NCBI RefSeq assembly: GCF_001506075.1
Contig: NZ_KQ947475.1
Coordinates: 1,626,767-1,690,766, forward strand
Direction of reading: 5' to 3'
DNA from: Vibrio sp. MEBiC08052
GTDB lineage: Bacteria > Pseudomonadota > Gammaproteobacteria > Enterobacterales > Vibrionaceae
Length of the DNA stretch: 64,000 nucleotides
Under the pieces are notes generated by a model. The model searched no databases and had not been told where the DNA came from. It saw nothing but the letters and a program-made list of their open reading frames with translations. The first letter of the stretch is position 1. The number at the start of each line of letters is the position of its first letter. Positions 36,917-46,309 of this stretch are shown here, in pieces. Both the position numbers and the translations under genes were made by a program.

Positions 36917-39900
36917 TTCATGACTTGCTCGTATATGGCCTTCCCGTTAATTAAGTAGTAAGAAACTTCTTTTTTGAATTTTGAGCCATTACATTCTGGA
37001 CATTCTATTAGCTGTCTTTCTGTGCCCAATTTAAATCCGATATCTCTGTCAATTTTTTTTGCGTGCTGGTTAAAAATGGAGATAAGACCTATCCAGTCAA
37101 TCCTGTCACTCAAAGCATCTTGTCTGCCATTTTTCTTAATAAAAGAAAAATTAGGCAGTCCAAAAAATGCAATTAATTTTTCATTAGATCCAAGGCTGTC
37201 GAATGGCTTTGATAGATCCAGTAATCCCTCAGATTTAAAGAGTGCCACGGACTCTTTTATCTTGAAGGACAGGTGTTTTTTGAAGTATTTTTGTAGCTCT
37301 TTCTTGTAAAACTCTACATCAATTACGGATTTGGTGGGGTCGCCTATGAAATCATCATAGAAAAATAAATTTCCTGTACCTAGACAAATGTCGCAACCAT
37401 TGTAAAAGGTATTAAAGGTTTTTGCTGTAATAGATCTAGTACCTACAACCCTACCCTCAATATCAACAAGCCGAGTTGCTATATTGAGAAAACTACCATC
37501 TTTCTGCTTTAGTGAAAGCCAACCTCCTCCCAAGCTATATGCCAAAGCCGAATCATCAGAAGGTACATAGGCATACCAGATATTTGTCTGATTAATAGAC
37601 TTGTGTGCAGTTTGCAAACTGATGAGATTACCCGCAATGTAAGCATGCTCCAGACCAAATTTCAGGAGCTCTGAAAACCGTTTCTTAATGAGCGAGTTTG
37701 GAACTGTCTTGGATAGAAAGAAGTCATTACAAAAAGGATTGAAATAATAAAGACCGTCTTCTGCATTTTTTTCTGCAAATGAAATTAGGTCTATTTTACT
37801 AGGAAAAAATTTGATTTGCCTATTACTAACTATTTCGTGATTTAACGAATAGTCCTTGATTAGGGCAAAATGTTTGTCTTCCTCACTCAAGCAACACGCT
37901 AATGAAGAAATGCCCAGTATTGATTTAGGTGAATCATTAGCAGCCAAACATGTCTCTGTTTTGAATTTTTCGGTTGGCCCGCTAAATATGATTTTTCCTC
38001 CCAAGGCGCCGACACCGGGTCCAAGCTGAATCACATAGTCCGTTTGAGATATAACATATGGATTGTGCTCAATCACAACTACCGTATTGTTAGTCTGTGC
38101 TAATTGTTTGAATACTCCCAAAATAAATTTTGAATCTTTCGTGCTTAACCCTCTACAAGGCTCATCGAGAATAATCATAAGGTGCTGTGATACAGAGGCA
38201 ATGGTTTTTTCATTCTCAATTAAAAATTTTGCAAGCTTAAGCCGTTGTGCTTCACCGCCACTCACATCCGTGAGTACCCGGCCCAACCCCAAATGACCAA
38301 GACCTAATTCTGCTAAAATCCGACAGCCTTTCTGTATGATTGGAGGAAGTTCTAAATCCATCACTTCGAAAGCTGGTTTATCCAATATATCAAGTATATT
38401 CAGATCGTTGACAGTGACCGACAGAACAATACTTTTAAAACGTGCTCCACCACATGAGTAGCAGACGGAGCCATCAATTTCGCCATCACCTTCGCAGTGT
38501 GAACAAGCACCATTGAGGCTATTGCTAGTGAAATAGCTGGAGTCAAGAGCAAACAATTTTGCCGGGCTTGATTGTGAGAAGATTTTTCTCAGCTCATCCG
38601 ATAATCCCAAAAAGGTTAGAACACTAGATCTTTTGCTCGCTCTGATTGGCTTTTGATTTAACAGTACTATTTTGGAAATTAGATCCGAGTTCTTACGCTC
38701 ACTTGCGGAGTTACTAATACATTCGATTACCCCCTGAATCAGGCTGCTTTTACCACTGCCAGAGTCGCCTACTACAGCAGTAATGGCACCTAGGGGGATC
38801 ACAACTCGTTGATTTAAGACGTTGTTATGGGTTACAGGAAAGAGAATAAGATATTTATTCTCCCATGCTTCGTTATCAACAGATTCCGTTGAGAGTTCAT
38901 CTTCTGTTACAATCTGGTTTACACGCTCGATTATATCACCACCTGATGGGCCTGATCCTGGCCCCAAATATAAACTGTAATCAGATTTATTGATGATATG
39001 TTCCGAGTGATCAACTATTAGAACTGTATTCCCTTCGTCTCTCAGTCTGGTTAAGAGATGAAATAACTTGTCCACATCACTAAAGCTTAGGCCCGACGAT
39101 GGCTCGTCAATTATTATCAACGAGTTTGTTAATCCAGAAGATATGGCCTGTACCAATTTTACTCTTTGAAGCTCACCTCCGCTTAATGTATCGGTAGAAC
39201 GTCTTAAAGCAAGGTGCCCAAGCGACAAATCTGCCAGAGCCTCTAAAATATTATTTAGTTTTAGATTTTTCAATACAGGAACAGCATCTTCGATAGTCAG
39301 AGAAAGTATTTCACTGATATTTCTACCATCAATTTTTACGGCTCTAGCCTTATAGTTGAACCCGGTACCGCAACAAGATAGGCACTCACTTTCTATTAGA
39401 AGATCTTCAAGGCCTATTTTGCCACACCGGTTTATTAACTTTCTCTTAATGAGATCGTTGAGTTCTTTTTGGGTGTCGTCAGACAAATCTTCGTAAGGTG
39501 TTGAACTTTTGAATCCATATTTCTTTATAATCTTACTAAAACTTGATTTATATATCCCGAGGCTCTTATATTGTCCGTTTTCGAAAGGAATGTTCAGAAA
39601 ATGACTATCTAAAGAGTTACTGCGGATTAACAAATGGTCGCTGTTTATGACTTGAGTCTTACCTAGTCCAGAACATATCTTACAGCAGCCACTTTTGTCG
39701 CTTAAACGCGAGGTAGTAAAAAGTGATAAAGATTTTTTCTGATGTTCTTTCAAGCACAATGGACAAAATGTTTGATATGTGAAGTCGAGAATAAGTTCAT
39801 CTTTGACATATATGGAAATTCGATCTGTTGGAATCTTTTTCTGGGCTAAATCATTCAGACTTAATGCTACACATTGAATTTTGTATCGGGCACCCTCTTT

Positions 39901-40488
39901 GAGAGAGTTGATATTGTTAATGGAGTATTGTTTTTTTTTACCATCTATCTGAAAGTGATGAAATCCATGCTCGCGCATATAGTTGGAAAAATGATTCTTG
40001 TTGAGTGTTGTTCCACCGACATAATCAACAAATATCTTTAAATTATCATTCTCTGTGTGAAGTTTGATGACCTTTTCTAGGGTTTCATAGCTTACTTTAT
40101 TGTCAACTATACTTCCGCACTGGCATTCGATGATACCTTCCCTAAGAAAGGCACCTCTTAGTAAATCACCTAACCCTGAGGCAGTCGCAACAGTCGATTT
40201 TTCCAAATGCAATAAAGGTTTTTGATTTACAATCAGAACATTAGGTAGATCTTTAACCGATTCAAAATCTGGCCTCACTAGTTTGTAATAATCGTCTTTG
40301 TTTTTTTGGGCCAACTTTTCTTGCCGAAATGCTTCTTTGGCAATGACACTATTTACTAGTGTTGACTTTCCTGAGCCGCTAATACCATTAACGCAGGTAA
40401 TACTGCCGATGGGAATTCTTAAACTGATATTCTTGAGGTTATGTTCACTTGCCCCAATAATTGTCAAAAATTTGTTATTTTTTTTCAT
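36913..40488 (-). CDS. UvrA-like tandem ABC ATPase with an extra C-terminal UvrA insertion module
   Basis: A 1191-residue relative of the UvrA DNA-damage recognition ATPase, clearly longer than canonical UvrA (~940). The first ATPase has Walker A GISGSGKST (35-43), Q-loop NQKP, signature LSGGE (435-439), IIIDEP (458-463) and H494. The second has GDSGSGKSS (574-582), VSGGE (742-746), DEP (775-777) and H808. Zinc-finger-type Cys pairs occur at 242-245, 269-272 and 370-373, and at 662-679. Beyond residue 840 comes an extra unit with CDICLGTG (1032) and CPECNGSKF (1163), which looks like a third copy of the UvrA insertion region with no ATPase half after it. UvrA-like proteins in antibiotic clusters confer self-protection. 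It is last in a four-gene operon. Confidence 0.88.
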   Translation of the reverse strand: MKKNNKFLTIIGASEHNLKNISLRIPIGSITCVNGISGSGKSTLVNSVIAKEAFRQEKLAQKNKDDYYKLVRPDFESVKDLPNVLIVNQKPLLHLEKSTVATASGLGDLLRGAFLREGIIECQCGSIVDNKVSYETLEKVIKLHTENDNLKIFVDYVGGTTLNKNHFSNYMREHGFHHFQIDGKKKQYSINNINSLKEGARYKIQCVALSLNDLAQKKIPTDRISIYVKDELILDFTYQTFCPLCLKEHQKKSLSLFTTSRLSDKSGCCKICSGLGKTQVINSDHLLIRSNSLDSHFLNIPFENGQYKSLGIYKSSFSKIIKKYGFKSSTPYEDLSDDTQKELNDLIKRKLINRCGKIGLEDLLIESECLSCCGTGFNYKARAVKIDGRNISEILSLTIEDAVPVLKNLKLNNILEALADLSLGHLALRRSTDTLSGGELQRVKLVQAISSGLTNSLIIIDEPSSGLSFSDVDKLFHLLTRLRDEGNTVLIVDHSEHIINKSDYSLYLGPGSGPSGGDIIERVNQIVTEDELSTESVDNEAWENKYLILFPVTHNNVLNQRVVIPLGAITAVVGDSGSGKSSLIQGVIECISNSASERKNSDLISKIVLLNQKPIRASKRSSVLTFLGLSDELRKIFSQSSPAKLFALDSSYFTSNSLNGACSHCEGDGEIDGSVCYSCGGARFKSIVLSVTVNDLNILDILDKPAFEVMDLELPPIIQKGCRILAELGLGHLGLGRVLTDVSGGEAQRLKLAKFLIENEKTIASVSQHLMIILDEPCRGLSTKDSKFILGVFKQLAQTNNTVVVIEHNPYVISQTDYVIQLGPGVGALGGKIIFSGPTEKFKTETCLAANDSPKSILGISSLACCLSEEDKHFALIKDYSLNHEIVSNRQIKFFPSKIDLISFAEKNAEDGLYYFNPFCNDFFLSKTVPNSLIKKRFSELLKFGLEHAYIAGNLISLQTAHKSINQTNIWYAYVPSDDSALAYSLGGGWLSLKQKDGSFLNIATRLVDIEGRVVGTRSITAKTFNTFYNGCDICLGTGNLFFYDDFIGDPTKSVIDVEFYKKELQKYFKKHLSFKIKESVALFKSEGLLDLSKPFDSLGSNEKLIAFFGLPNFSFIKKNGRQDALSDRIDWIGLISIFNQHAKKIDRDIGFKLGTERQLIECPECNGSKFKKEVSYYLINGKAIYEQVMN

Positions 40489-40495
40489 GGGAGGC

Positions 40496-41170
40496 TCATA
40501 ACAGATGCTTCGGTTTCAAAAATATAAACATTATCTTATGATGATAAGAAGATAAAAGCAGGTCATTAATTGAACGGAATTCTGAATATTCATCAAAAGA
40601 GACCTTCAGAGGTGCGTGGACGGGCAGCCGCTTAACTGAAACCCTGAATCCAACATTATAGAATGCCTTAGCTACTTCATCCAAAGTGTAGTCATACGCA
40701 TAGTATTTTTCAGAGGAGCGAATATTACTGCGCCTGTGAGCCCATGTAGGATTCTCTATATGGCATCCCATTGACGCAATATAGTACCCTCCTTCACGTA
40801 AAACTCGAAACATTTCCTCAGCATGTAGTGCAATATCTGGCAAGGTGTAGATGACTTCCTGAGAAAAGACCACATCAAATTCTCCATCAGGTAAAGAACT
40901 GAAGTTTTGATATGTAATGAATGAGAAATTTGCAGTGTGATTTGCTTGGCACTTAGCTATAAGATCATTGTCGATTTCTACGCCGGTTAACACTCTTCCG
41001 GGAAGAATAAAATTCAATAGCTGTAAAAAGCCAGCCGTTCCACAGCCAAAGTCTAGAATCTTCGCATCTGAAGAGAAATCAAAAATATTACGTGCCTCTT
41101 TTATTAGAGAGAACCAAAATGGAAAATTACTCTTATTTTTGATTTCTCTTGGTAACTCATGAAGATTCAA
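40496..41170 (-). CDS. Class I SAM-dependent methyltransferase
   Basis: Methyltransferase of 224 residues with SAM-binding motif I ILDFGCGTAGFLQLL near residue 40, the acidic motif II GVEIDNDL, and the post-motif FDVVFSQEVIYTLPD. The sequence LREGGYYIASMGCH matches the strand after motif III. This is the generic methyltransferase_11/25 type, and the acceptor (O, N, S or C) cannot be read. Its start overlaps the end of the oxygenase gene by four bases (ATGA), and its stop is 7 bp before the UvrA-like gene. This indicates one operon and translational coupling. It is a candidate tailoring enzyme. Confidence 0.85.
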   Translation of the reverse strand: MNLHELPREIKNKSNFPFWFSLIKEARNIFDFSSDAKILDFGCGTAGFLQLLNFILPGRVLTGVEIDNDLIAKCQANHTANFSFITYQNFSSLPDGEFDVVFSQEVIYTLPDIALHAEEMFRVLREGGYYIASMGCHIENPTWAHRRSNIRSSEKYYAYDYTLDEVAKAFYNVGFRVSVKRLPVHAPLKVSFDEYSEFRSINDLLLSSYHHKIMFIFLKPKHLL

Positions 41171-42006
41171 ATGTACCTCGCAAAACTTACAGCTATACTT
41201 CTGGTGTACGTTGTACCATCCAGATTGAACTTTATGGAACAGCCTTCACGATCATGTAATGTACACTGATTGTCGTGTATTAGGATATCGCCTTCAGAAA
41301 GAAATAACTTCTTCTTTATTTGATTAGCATGCCTTAAGAATTCATAAATCATGAGGGCTTCATCTGGACTTTGTTCAATTCCTTGCATTTGATAGAAATA
41401 TGCGTTTCGTTCTTGATCAAATCTAACACAGTACTCCCCTGTTTCAGATTTATATATAATAGGTTCGTTTGTGATTATCTCGTTTTTTAGCTTGTCATCA
41501 TAATTGATGCCGTATGAAAGCATCGGAATAGGATGTGAAAGAAGCTTACGAAGAAGTTGGGGATCTTCAAACTGAAGCTTTCTTTTTAGCTCTCTAACCA
41601 AAACAATTCCGTTGGCTACAATTCCCAAAGCGTCAGTTTGGGTAACCTGGATGAATCCGTATTTGGGTTGGTGTGTTAAATCCACGGCATCATCATTGTG
41701 CAGTACAAGTGGATTTAATGAGCATCCGGTGTAATTGCAGTCTGTTTTGATATCTGTTCGCTCGATGGCCCCATAATATTCGCCAAAATACCCGACGAAA
41801 GATTGCCACCCCAGTTCGTTAAGGATAGGAAGCCCTTTGATTTGAACATACTTCTCTTGATGAATGATTTTTTTTGCAGAATAAAGCAATGCACTGACAG
41901 CCGGGTTATGTCGGATTAAGTCATCAACCTGCTCTTGAGTTTGACTAGCCTGCAAGCCAGAATGGATACTGGCTTGCGCTTCATCGGAAAGAATTAAAAT
42001 AGACAT
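41167..42006 (-). CDS. TauD / clavaminate-synthase-like 2-oxoglutarate Fe(II) oxygenase
   Basis: A 279-residue non-haem iron enzyme of the double-stranded beta-helix type. The iron-binding HxD is H103-N-D105 in VLHNDDAVDL. The distal histidine is H251 in DNQCTLHDREG, a typical TauD-family context. An arginine at 269 (TYTRSIAVSF) can hold 2-oxoglutarate. The family hydroxylates, halogenates or desaturates small molecules and peptides. The start overlaps the upstream gene's stop by one base (TAATG), and the end overlaps the methyltransferase by four bases. Substrate unknown; the neighbouring Cys-rich protein tail is a candidate. Confidence 0.82.
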   Translation of the reverse strand: MSILILSDEAQASIHSGLQASQTQEQVDDLIRHNPAVSALLYSAKKIIHQEKYVQIKGLPILNELGWQSFVGYFGEYYGAIERTDIKTDCNYTGCSLNPLVLHNDDAVDLTHQPKYGFIQVTQTDALGIVANGIVLVRELKRKLQFEDPQLLRKLLSHPIPMLSYGINYDDKLKNEIITNEPIIYKSETGEYCVRFDQERNAYFYQMQGIEQSPDEALMIYEFLRHANQIKKKLFLSEGDILIHDNQCTLHDREGCSIKFNLDGTTYTRSIAVSFARYI

Positions 42007-42554
42007 TAACGGCAGCTACTGCCATTGCCAGAACGGCAACCACATGATGCGGCATAATCGTTATTAAATCCAAGGTCTGCATGACCGAAATGTTTCATAT
42101 AGAGCTTTTTGGTCAACTCAAAACCACTTTCCAGAACCGTTTCATTTTCTTGTTCTGTAATACCAAAGTATGGATAGTGGTGAATAAACGCACCTTTGAT
42201 GATATTACAATCGTTCATGTATTTTCGAGTGTCAAGAATATGGATGTGCCAGAATTCATCAATAAGCTCACTGGGAGCAAATGATAATTCTTCGTAAAAT
42301 ACCTGTAAAACTAACCATTCTTTATATAACTTTATGGCATAATTGATTTTTTCCTCAGTCCAACCATATTCTTTCTCAAGCTTGTAGCCGTGCGGAGTGA
42401 AATCAACTGTGTTAACCCTTTCCATAATCCTGTTGATTACATCTTGCGAGACATATTCGCCCTCTGAGATACAAGTATTGATTGCTGCTCGTGATGAGGC
42501 GCTGAAGTGCTTAGCCTTATCATTGTTGTATTCGAGTTTATTTTGGGTACTCAC
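42006..42554 (-). CDS. GRDP-like domain protein with Cys/Gly/Ser-rich C-terminal tail
   Basis: First gene of the island operon, 182 residues. The motif DEFWHIHILDTRKYMNDC (99-116) and HHYPYFG (125-131) match the glycine-rich-domain-protein-like (GRDP) family, whose molecular function is unknown. Its conserved His and Asp could bind a metal or ligand. After residue 168 the chain ends with a separate tail, ASCGCRSGNGSSCR, with Cys at 171, 173 and 181. Such a tail resembles a short modifiable peptide or metal-binding site. It is tightly coupled to the oxygenase gene. I suggest, without proof, that the GRDP part is a leader or scaffold and the tail a substrate. Confidence 0.72.
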   Translation of the reverse strand: MSTQNKLEYNNDKAKHFSASSRAAINTCISEGEYVSQDVINRIMERVNTVDFTPHGYKLEKEYGWTEEKINYAIKLYKEWLVLQVFYEELSFAPSELIDEFWHIHILDTRKYMNDCNIIKGAFIHHYPYFGITEQENETVLESGFELTKKLYMKHFGHADLGFNNDYAASCGCRSGNGSSCR

Positions 42555-42869
42555 GTTAAAGTCTCACTCTGCTGAATTAATACAATATCCAATAATGATA
42601 AAACGCTTATTTAAATTGGTTTTCATTATTACTTATTTTTAACAAATAAATTTTATTTGGTCAATTAAATATAACATCGACTATAGGATGTAATTGATCT
42701 TAGAGAGATAACCAGATTATTATTTAGTTAGGTTTATTAAAGGCTTATATAATTATTTTCATCAAAATAAAACAATGTTGAGAAAGGTATTACCTATTGC
42801 ATAACCTGGTTTATCCAAGCTGACCTCGTTTTAAAGGCGATAAGTGTCTTTTTTATTACACTCTACTCA

Positions 42870-42929
42870 GGCCTAGTGGTCATTGGCTTAGCTGTCAGCA
42901 CATCGCTTGGAAAATGCTTGGTCGCTGAC
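42870..42929 (+). pseudogene. Degraded fragment of a diguanylate cyclase 3' end
   Basis: Sixty bases align without gaps to 35573-35632, inside the GGDEF domain of the intact gene, with 47 identities including the 14-mer CATCGCTTGGAAAA. The frame is broken by stops. The similarity extends beyond codons that are conserved in all GGDEF proteins, so this is a copy of this gene or a close paralogue. It sits on the far side of the island, in the same orientation. Confidence 0.7.
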
Positions 42930-44191
42930 CTATTCATGTGATTATCTCAAAAATCTATAGCGATGGTGTCGCTAAAAGTAGCTATTTAATGTAATCCGGA
43001 TTTTGCGTATTACATGCTTTTATCCCTTAAATCTTTTGTTGCTGTGATGGAGATTGTCTGAACACTTAGAGCAAGCGAGATCAGAAAAGCCGCAATTCAG
43101 ATGATCTAAAATGTTATTACAAACACACGACCAATATTCATCAACATTTCCCATTTGACACATATTTTTATTCAAAACTCTTTGCTTAAGGGATTGGAGT
43201 AAATACTCCAAAAATAGAATTAGACACTTCATTAAAAATGATGTTCGTTATTGCATGTCAAATATTAATTGTGATGAGATTGCTGAATACAAATTTCAAG
43301 GAAGTCGCCTTCTATTTGTCTGAGTTTATTTGATAATACCACCCTTTTGATAGAAATGTAGATTAACTGTTCCAAGTCCAGCGTTCCCTTTTTGAATGAC
43401 ATGAGCGATAATTTTTACATGAATAATCATCACAAAATGAATATTTTCATCTACACTTCATCTGTTAAAGTATAAACTCTATTTTCTTTTTTACATTTTT
43501 ATTATTTATATGTATGCTATAGCAAGAGGTAAATCAAAAAAATAAAATGAAATGCCCCTCAAGTTGAAGTGCAAACCATAACTCTCGTTTCCTGATTTTT
43601 TGAGAAGTATATCGCATGTTGAAATTTTCAATAAATATTTCCAAATATGGAATGATTATTTTATGTGGTTGATTTTTATTGAAAAATTTTGCTTAACTAT
43701 TGTTCAGCAAATGTTTGCTTAAATATTTCTATCTTGATAGCCTCTCGGATTATGTGGTAACTATTTTCACAGAGAATAAAAATTTAATTAAATAATATTT
43801 TTCTGACTTAAAAGTTTAATATTTTTGCTTTATAAAAATAGCCAGAAAGCCATCGTTATAAAATGGCAAACTATAAAAATGAAAATCGAGGTATAGCGTC
43901 AAAAAAACTATAAATTACATATTTATCAATAATTGTTTTTTTGATTAATAACTATAACAACGTCAGGGCTAGGATCATGGGCTTTATTTTGTCAGCAGTA
44001 TTATTATGTTAATAATATGATCTATATCAATAGATATGGATTGAGTGCTGTTTGAGCAATAAAGCTTTTGAATATATAACGAACTGGATAACCAGAATTA
44101 CCGTCGTTCAACGGTCATAGGACTGTATATGATTTTTAGAATGAACGGTTTCAGGAAAAAGTAAGTTACCCGCCCGACGAGTTGTCCGCTT

Positions 44192-44218
44192 CGAACGGTA
44201 ATCATCGATTATCGTTCG
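44192..44218 (+). promoter_or_regulatory. Palindrome upstream of pigB (candidate operator or leader hairpin)
   Basis: CGAACGGTAATC / GATTATCGTTCG pair over 12 positions (one G-T) around a 3-base centre, ending 30 bp before the pigB start. Partial copies of the GAACGGT core occur nearby (44105-44115 in reverse form, and near 44144). No regulator gene lies next to it. Confidence 0.6.
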
Positions 44219-44248
44219 CAAAATAGGCTTTATAGAGGTAACTATCGA

Positions 44249-46309
44249 ATGATTATTCAACGTATTTTCGCCGTACTATATATGCTTGCCGGCATTGCTA
44301 AACTTTTCCCTCAGTTTGAAGATGTTGTAGCAGAACTTCAAATAGCAGCTGTGGCAAATCAGGGAACTTGGTATGAAGGGATTTCAGCTTGGATTGGTAC
44401 TCATGCTCAATTTTTCAATCTCCTCTCCGGTGCGATTCTCTTCATTTCAGGGCTGATTTTGCTACTGAATCCACCTTGGACAAAATGGGTTATTTATGGT
44501 CAGCTTCTGATGATGGTTGTATTCGTCACCATTTTGCACCGCTCACAACCTCAGGTCATATTGTTGGATGCCGTCTTTGCTTTAGCGGCACTTTACATGC
44601 TTCGCAACCAATACCGACGCAAAACAGCATTCCGCATCTTCCCCACGCAAGATTTTTCTGTGCTTCAGTCAACCACCGATAAAACAGAGCGACCTCAAAA
44701 TGGAGAGACCTATGATGTTGTCATTATTGGTGGCGGTATTGCCGGATTAACCGCAGCCAGCGAATTTGATCAGGAACGCATCTTAGTCGTCGAGAAAACG
44801 GCATCTTTGGGAGGTAATGCTCGTCATGAATCCTATCAAGGACTCAAGCATCCTGTCGGTGGTGTCTGTTTTCAAGAGCCACTCCCCGACTCTGAGATGA
44901 TGTATATTCTGAAGAAAATCGGCATGGATAAAAGCTACCGCTCCAACGCTGAAGACATGTTGGTTTTTTTCGATACGATGTTATTGATGCGTTGTTTGGG
45001 AGAAGTGATTATTGGCTTTCTCAAAAAACCGGCTTTTCTGCTCAAACCTGAAGTATGGGGACTCACCTGCCAGCTCTTTGTAAATGCCATTATTGGTAAA
45101 CCGTATGTAAGTTCATCCAAACAGCTCGGAGATCCAACTTTCGCTGAACTTTATCGCTTTCTGGACCGATTCGCTCCCGGAACCCGGCTCTATCCTCAAA
45201 TGCCCTGGAGTGAAGCAAGTGGTTGGCCCCGGGAAGAAATGGAACTGCTCGATAATATTTCTCTGTACACCTATCTGTTTGAACCCGAGAAAATTGCCCA
45301 CTTCCCTCAGCATCTGCGTCCACCCGTCCTTGGTAAATTAGTTGAAAATGCAATTCGGGTTGCACTGCGGGTTGAATGTTCTGATCTCAATGATGTCTCA
45401 GCCTATGCCGGACTTTACTTTCTCATCGGTTATTTACGCGGCAACCTGATGGCACTGCCCGGAGGAAATGGCGGCATCAGTGAAGGATTATGTCGTTACC
45501 TTGATGCAAAAGAAAATGTGACCATGGTGACCGATGCAACGTTGGACAACATCAACCAACTTGCTGAGGATCATGCTGAATTACAACTGATGGTGGGCGG
45601 CCAATCGATACAGGTTAATACGCGCCAAGTCATTTGGGCTGCACAGAAAAGCGCTATTGTTCCTCATGTTCCAAGCTTGCCACAGGCTCAGGTTGAAGCC
45701 ATTCAGACGATTTGTTACGAAGATTATTATATGGCCAGCGTACTGCTATCAAAACCTGTGCTTAGTCATGCATTTGGCGGGTATATGATCGAACCTGAAC
45801 ATGCTTCTGTGAATGAACCGTACTATTGGTGTAAACCCGGGACTTGTCTGGTCGCAAACTGGATGGATCCTGACAGCAACGCTGAAGTCGGTGTGCTCTC
45901 ACTACTGATGCCCACAACGCGTCCTGAGCGCAAAGGGCGCGATGCTTATGGAAAATTCAGATCGCTGCAAAAACAGACTCATTTTGAAATATCCAAACTC
46001 CTGACAAACATCGGTATCAATCCGAATGTGATTCAAGATATCAAAATTTGGCACTGGTCCGGTGGTTTGGTTACTGCGGTTAAAGGACATCATAGCCGTG
46101 GGATTTTCAAGACCGCAGGGCAGCCATTTAAATGTATTCAATTTGCCAATCAGGACAGTGTCGGTATCGGTAATATTGAAGGTGCAATTTTCTCTGGCTT
46201 GAAAGCCTCTAAATCGGTCAAGCAACAACTAAAGACGCAGGTCTCTCAGCCGGATGCAAGCGTCGCTCAACACCAGACTGAAGATTCTTTAGCAGGAGCA
46301 ACACTATGA
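44249..46309 (+). CDS. pigB: PigB: FAD oxidoreductase that forms the MAP pyrrole
   Basis: Flavoprotein that oxidises dihydro-MAP to 2-methyl-3-amyl-pyrrole (MAP), the monopyrrole of prodigiosin. The 686-residue protein has about four N-terminal hydrophobic helices (residues 4-20, 57-75, 80-97, 103-118, DoxX-like). An amine-oxidase-type FAD domain follows, starting [19 protein letters not shown] (GGGIAG 161-166), with the flavin region [11 protein letters not shown] and the C-terminal [13 protein letters not shown]. Length and architecture agree with Serratia PigB (~670). AGAGG lies 10 nt before the start. The stop overlaps pigC by four bases. It opens the cluster here; pigA, which precedes it in Serratia, is absent. 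Confidence 0.93.
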   Translation: MIIQRIFAVLYMLAGIAKLFPQFEDVVAELQIAAVANQGTWYEGISAWIGTHAQFFNLLSGAILFISGLILLLNPPWTKWVIYGQLLMMVVFVTILHRSQPQVILLDAVFALAALYMLRNQYRRKTAFRIFPTQDFSVLQSTTDKTERPQNGETYDVVIIGGGIAGLTAASEFDQERILVVEKTASLGGNARHESYQGLKHPVGGVCFQEPLPDSEMMYILKKIGMDKSYRSNAEDMLVFFDTMLLMRCLGEVIIGFLKKPAFLLKPEVWGLTCQLFVNAIIGKPYVSSSKQLGDPTFAELYRFLDRFAPGTRLYPQMPWSEASGWPREEMELLDNISLYTYLFEPEKIAHFPQHLRPPVLGKLVENAIRVALRVECSDLNDVSAYAGLYFLIGYLRGNLMALPGGNGGISEGLCRYLDAKENVTMVTDATLDNINQLAEDHAELQLMVGGQSIQVNTRQVIWAAQKSAIVPHVPSLPQAQVEAIQTICYEDYYMASVLLSKPVLSHAFGGYMIEPEHASVNEPYYWCKPGTCLVANWMDPDSNAEVGVLSLLMPTTRPERKGRDAYGKFRSLQKQTHFEISKLLTNIGINPNVIQDIKIWHWSGGLVTAVKGHHSRGIFKTAGQPFKCIQFANQDSVGIGNIEGAIFSGLKASKSVKQQLKTQVSQPDASVAQHQTEDSLAGATL

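Larger units (their letters stand above)
42555..44248. other. Long AT-rich non-coding region between the island and the pig cluster
   Basis: About 1.7 kb with no convincing gene. It holds the promoter of the leftward island operon, the degraded diguanylate cyclase fragment at 42870-42929, and a 7-bp inverted repeat ATGTAAT / ATTACAT at 42989-43015. A 70-codon leftward open frame at 43020-43232 encodes a Cys-rich sequence I do not recognise and do not call. The pigB leader with a long palindrome is at the right end. No pigA-like frame is present. Confidence 0.6.

Noticed and set aside
42989..43015. 7-bp inverted repeat as a transposon end
   Set aside because: Arms are short, no transposase is nearby, and no matching second end was found.
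43020..43232. 70-codon leftward open frame with several cysteines in the gap before pigB
   Set aside because: No ribosome-binding site, no recognisable family, AT-rich surroundings with decayed sequence, and possible initiation only at a weak context. Kept as non-coding.
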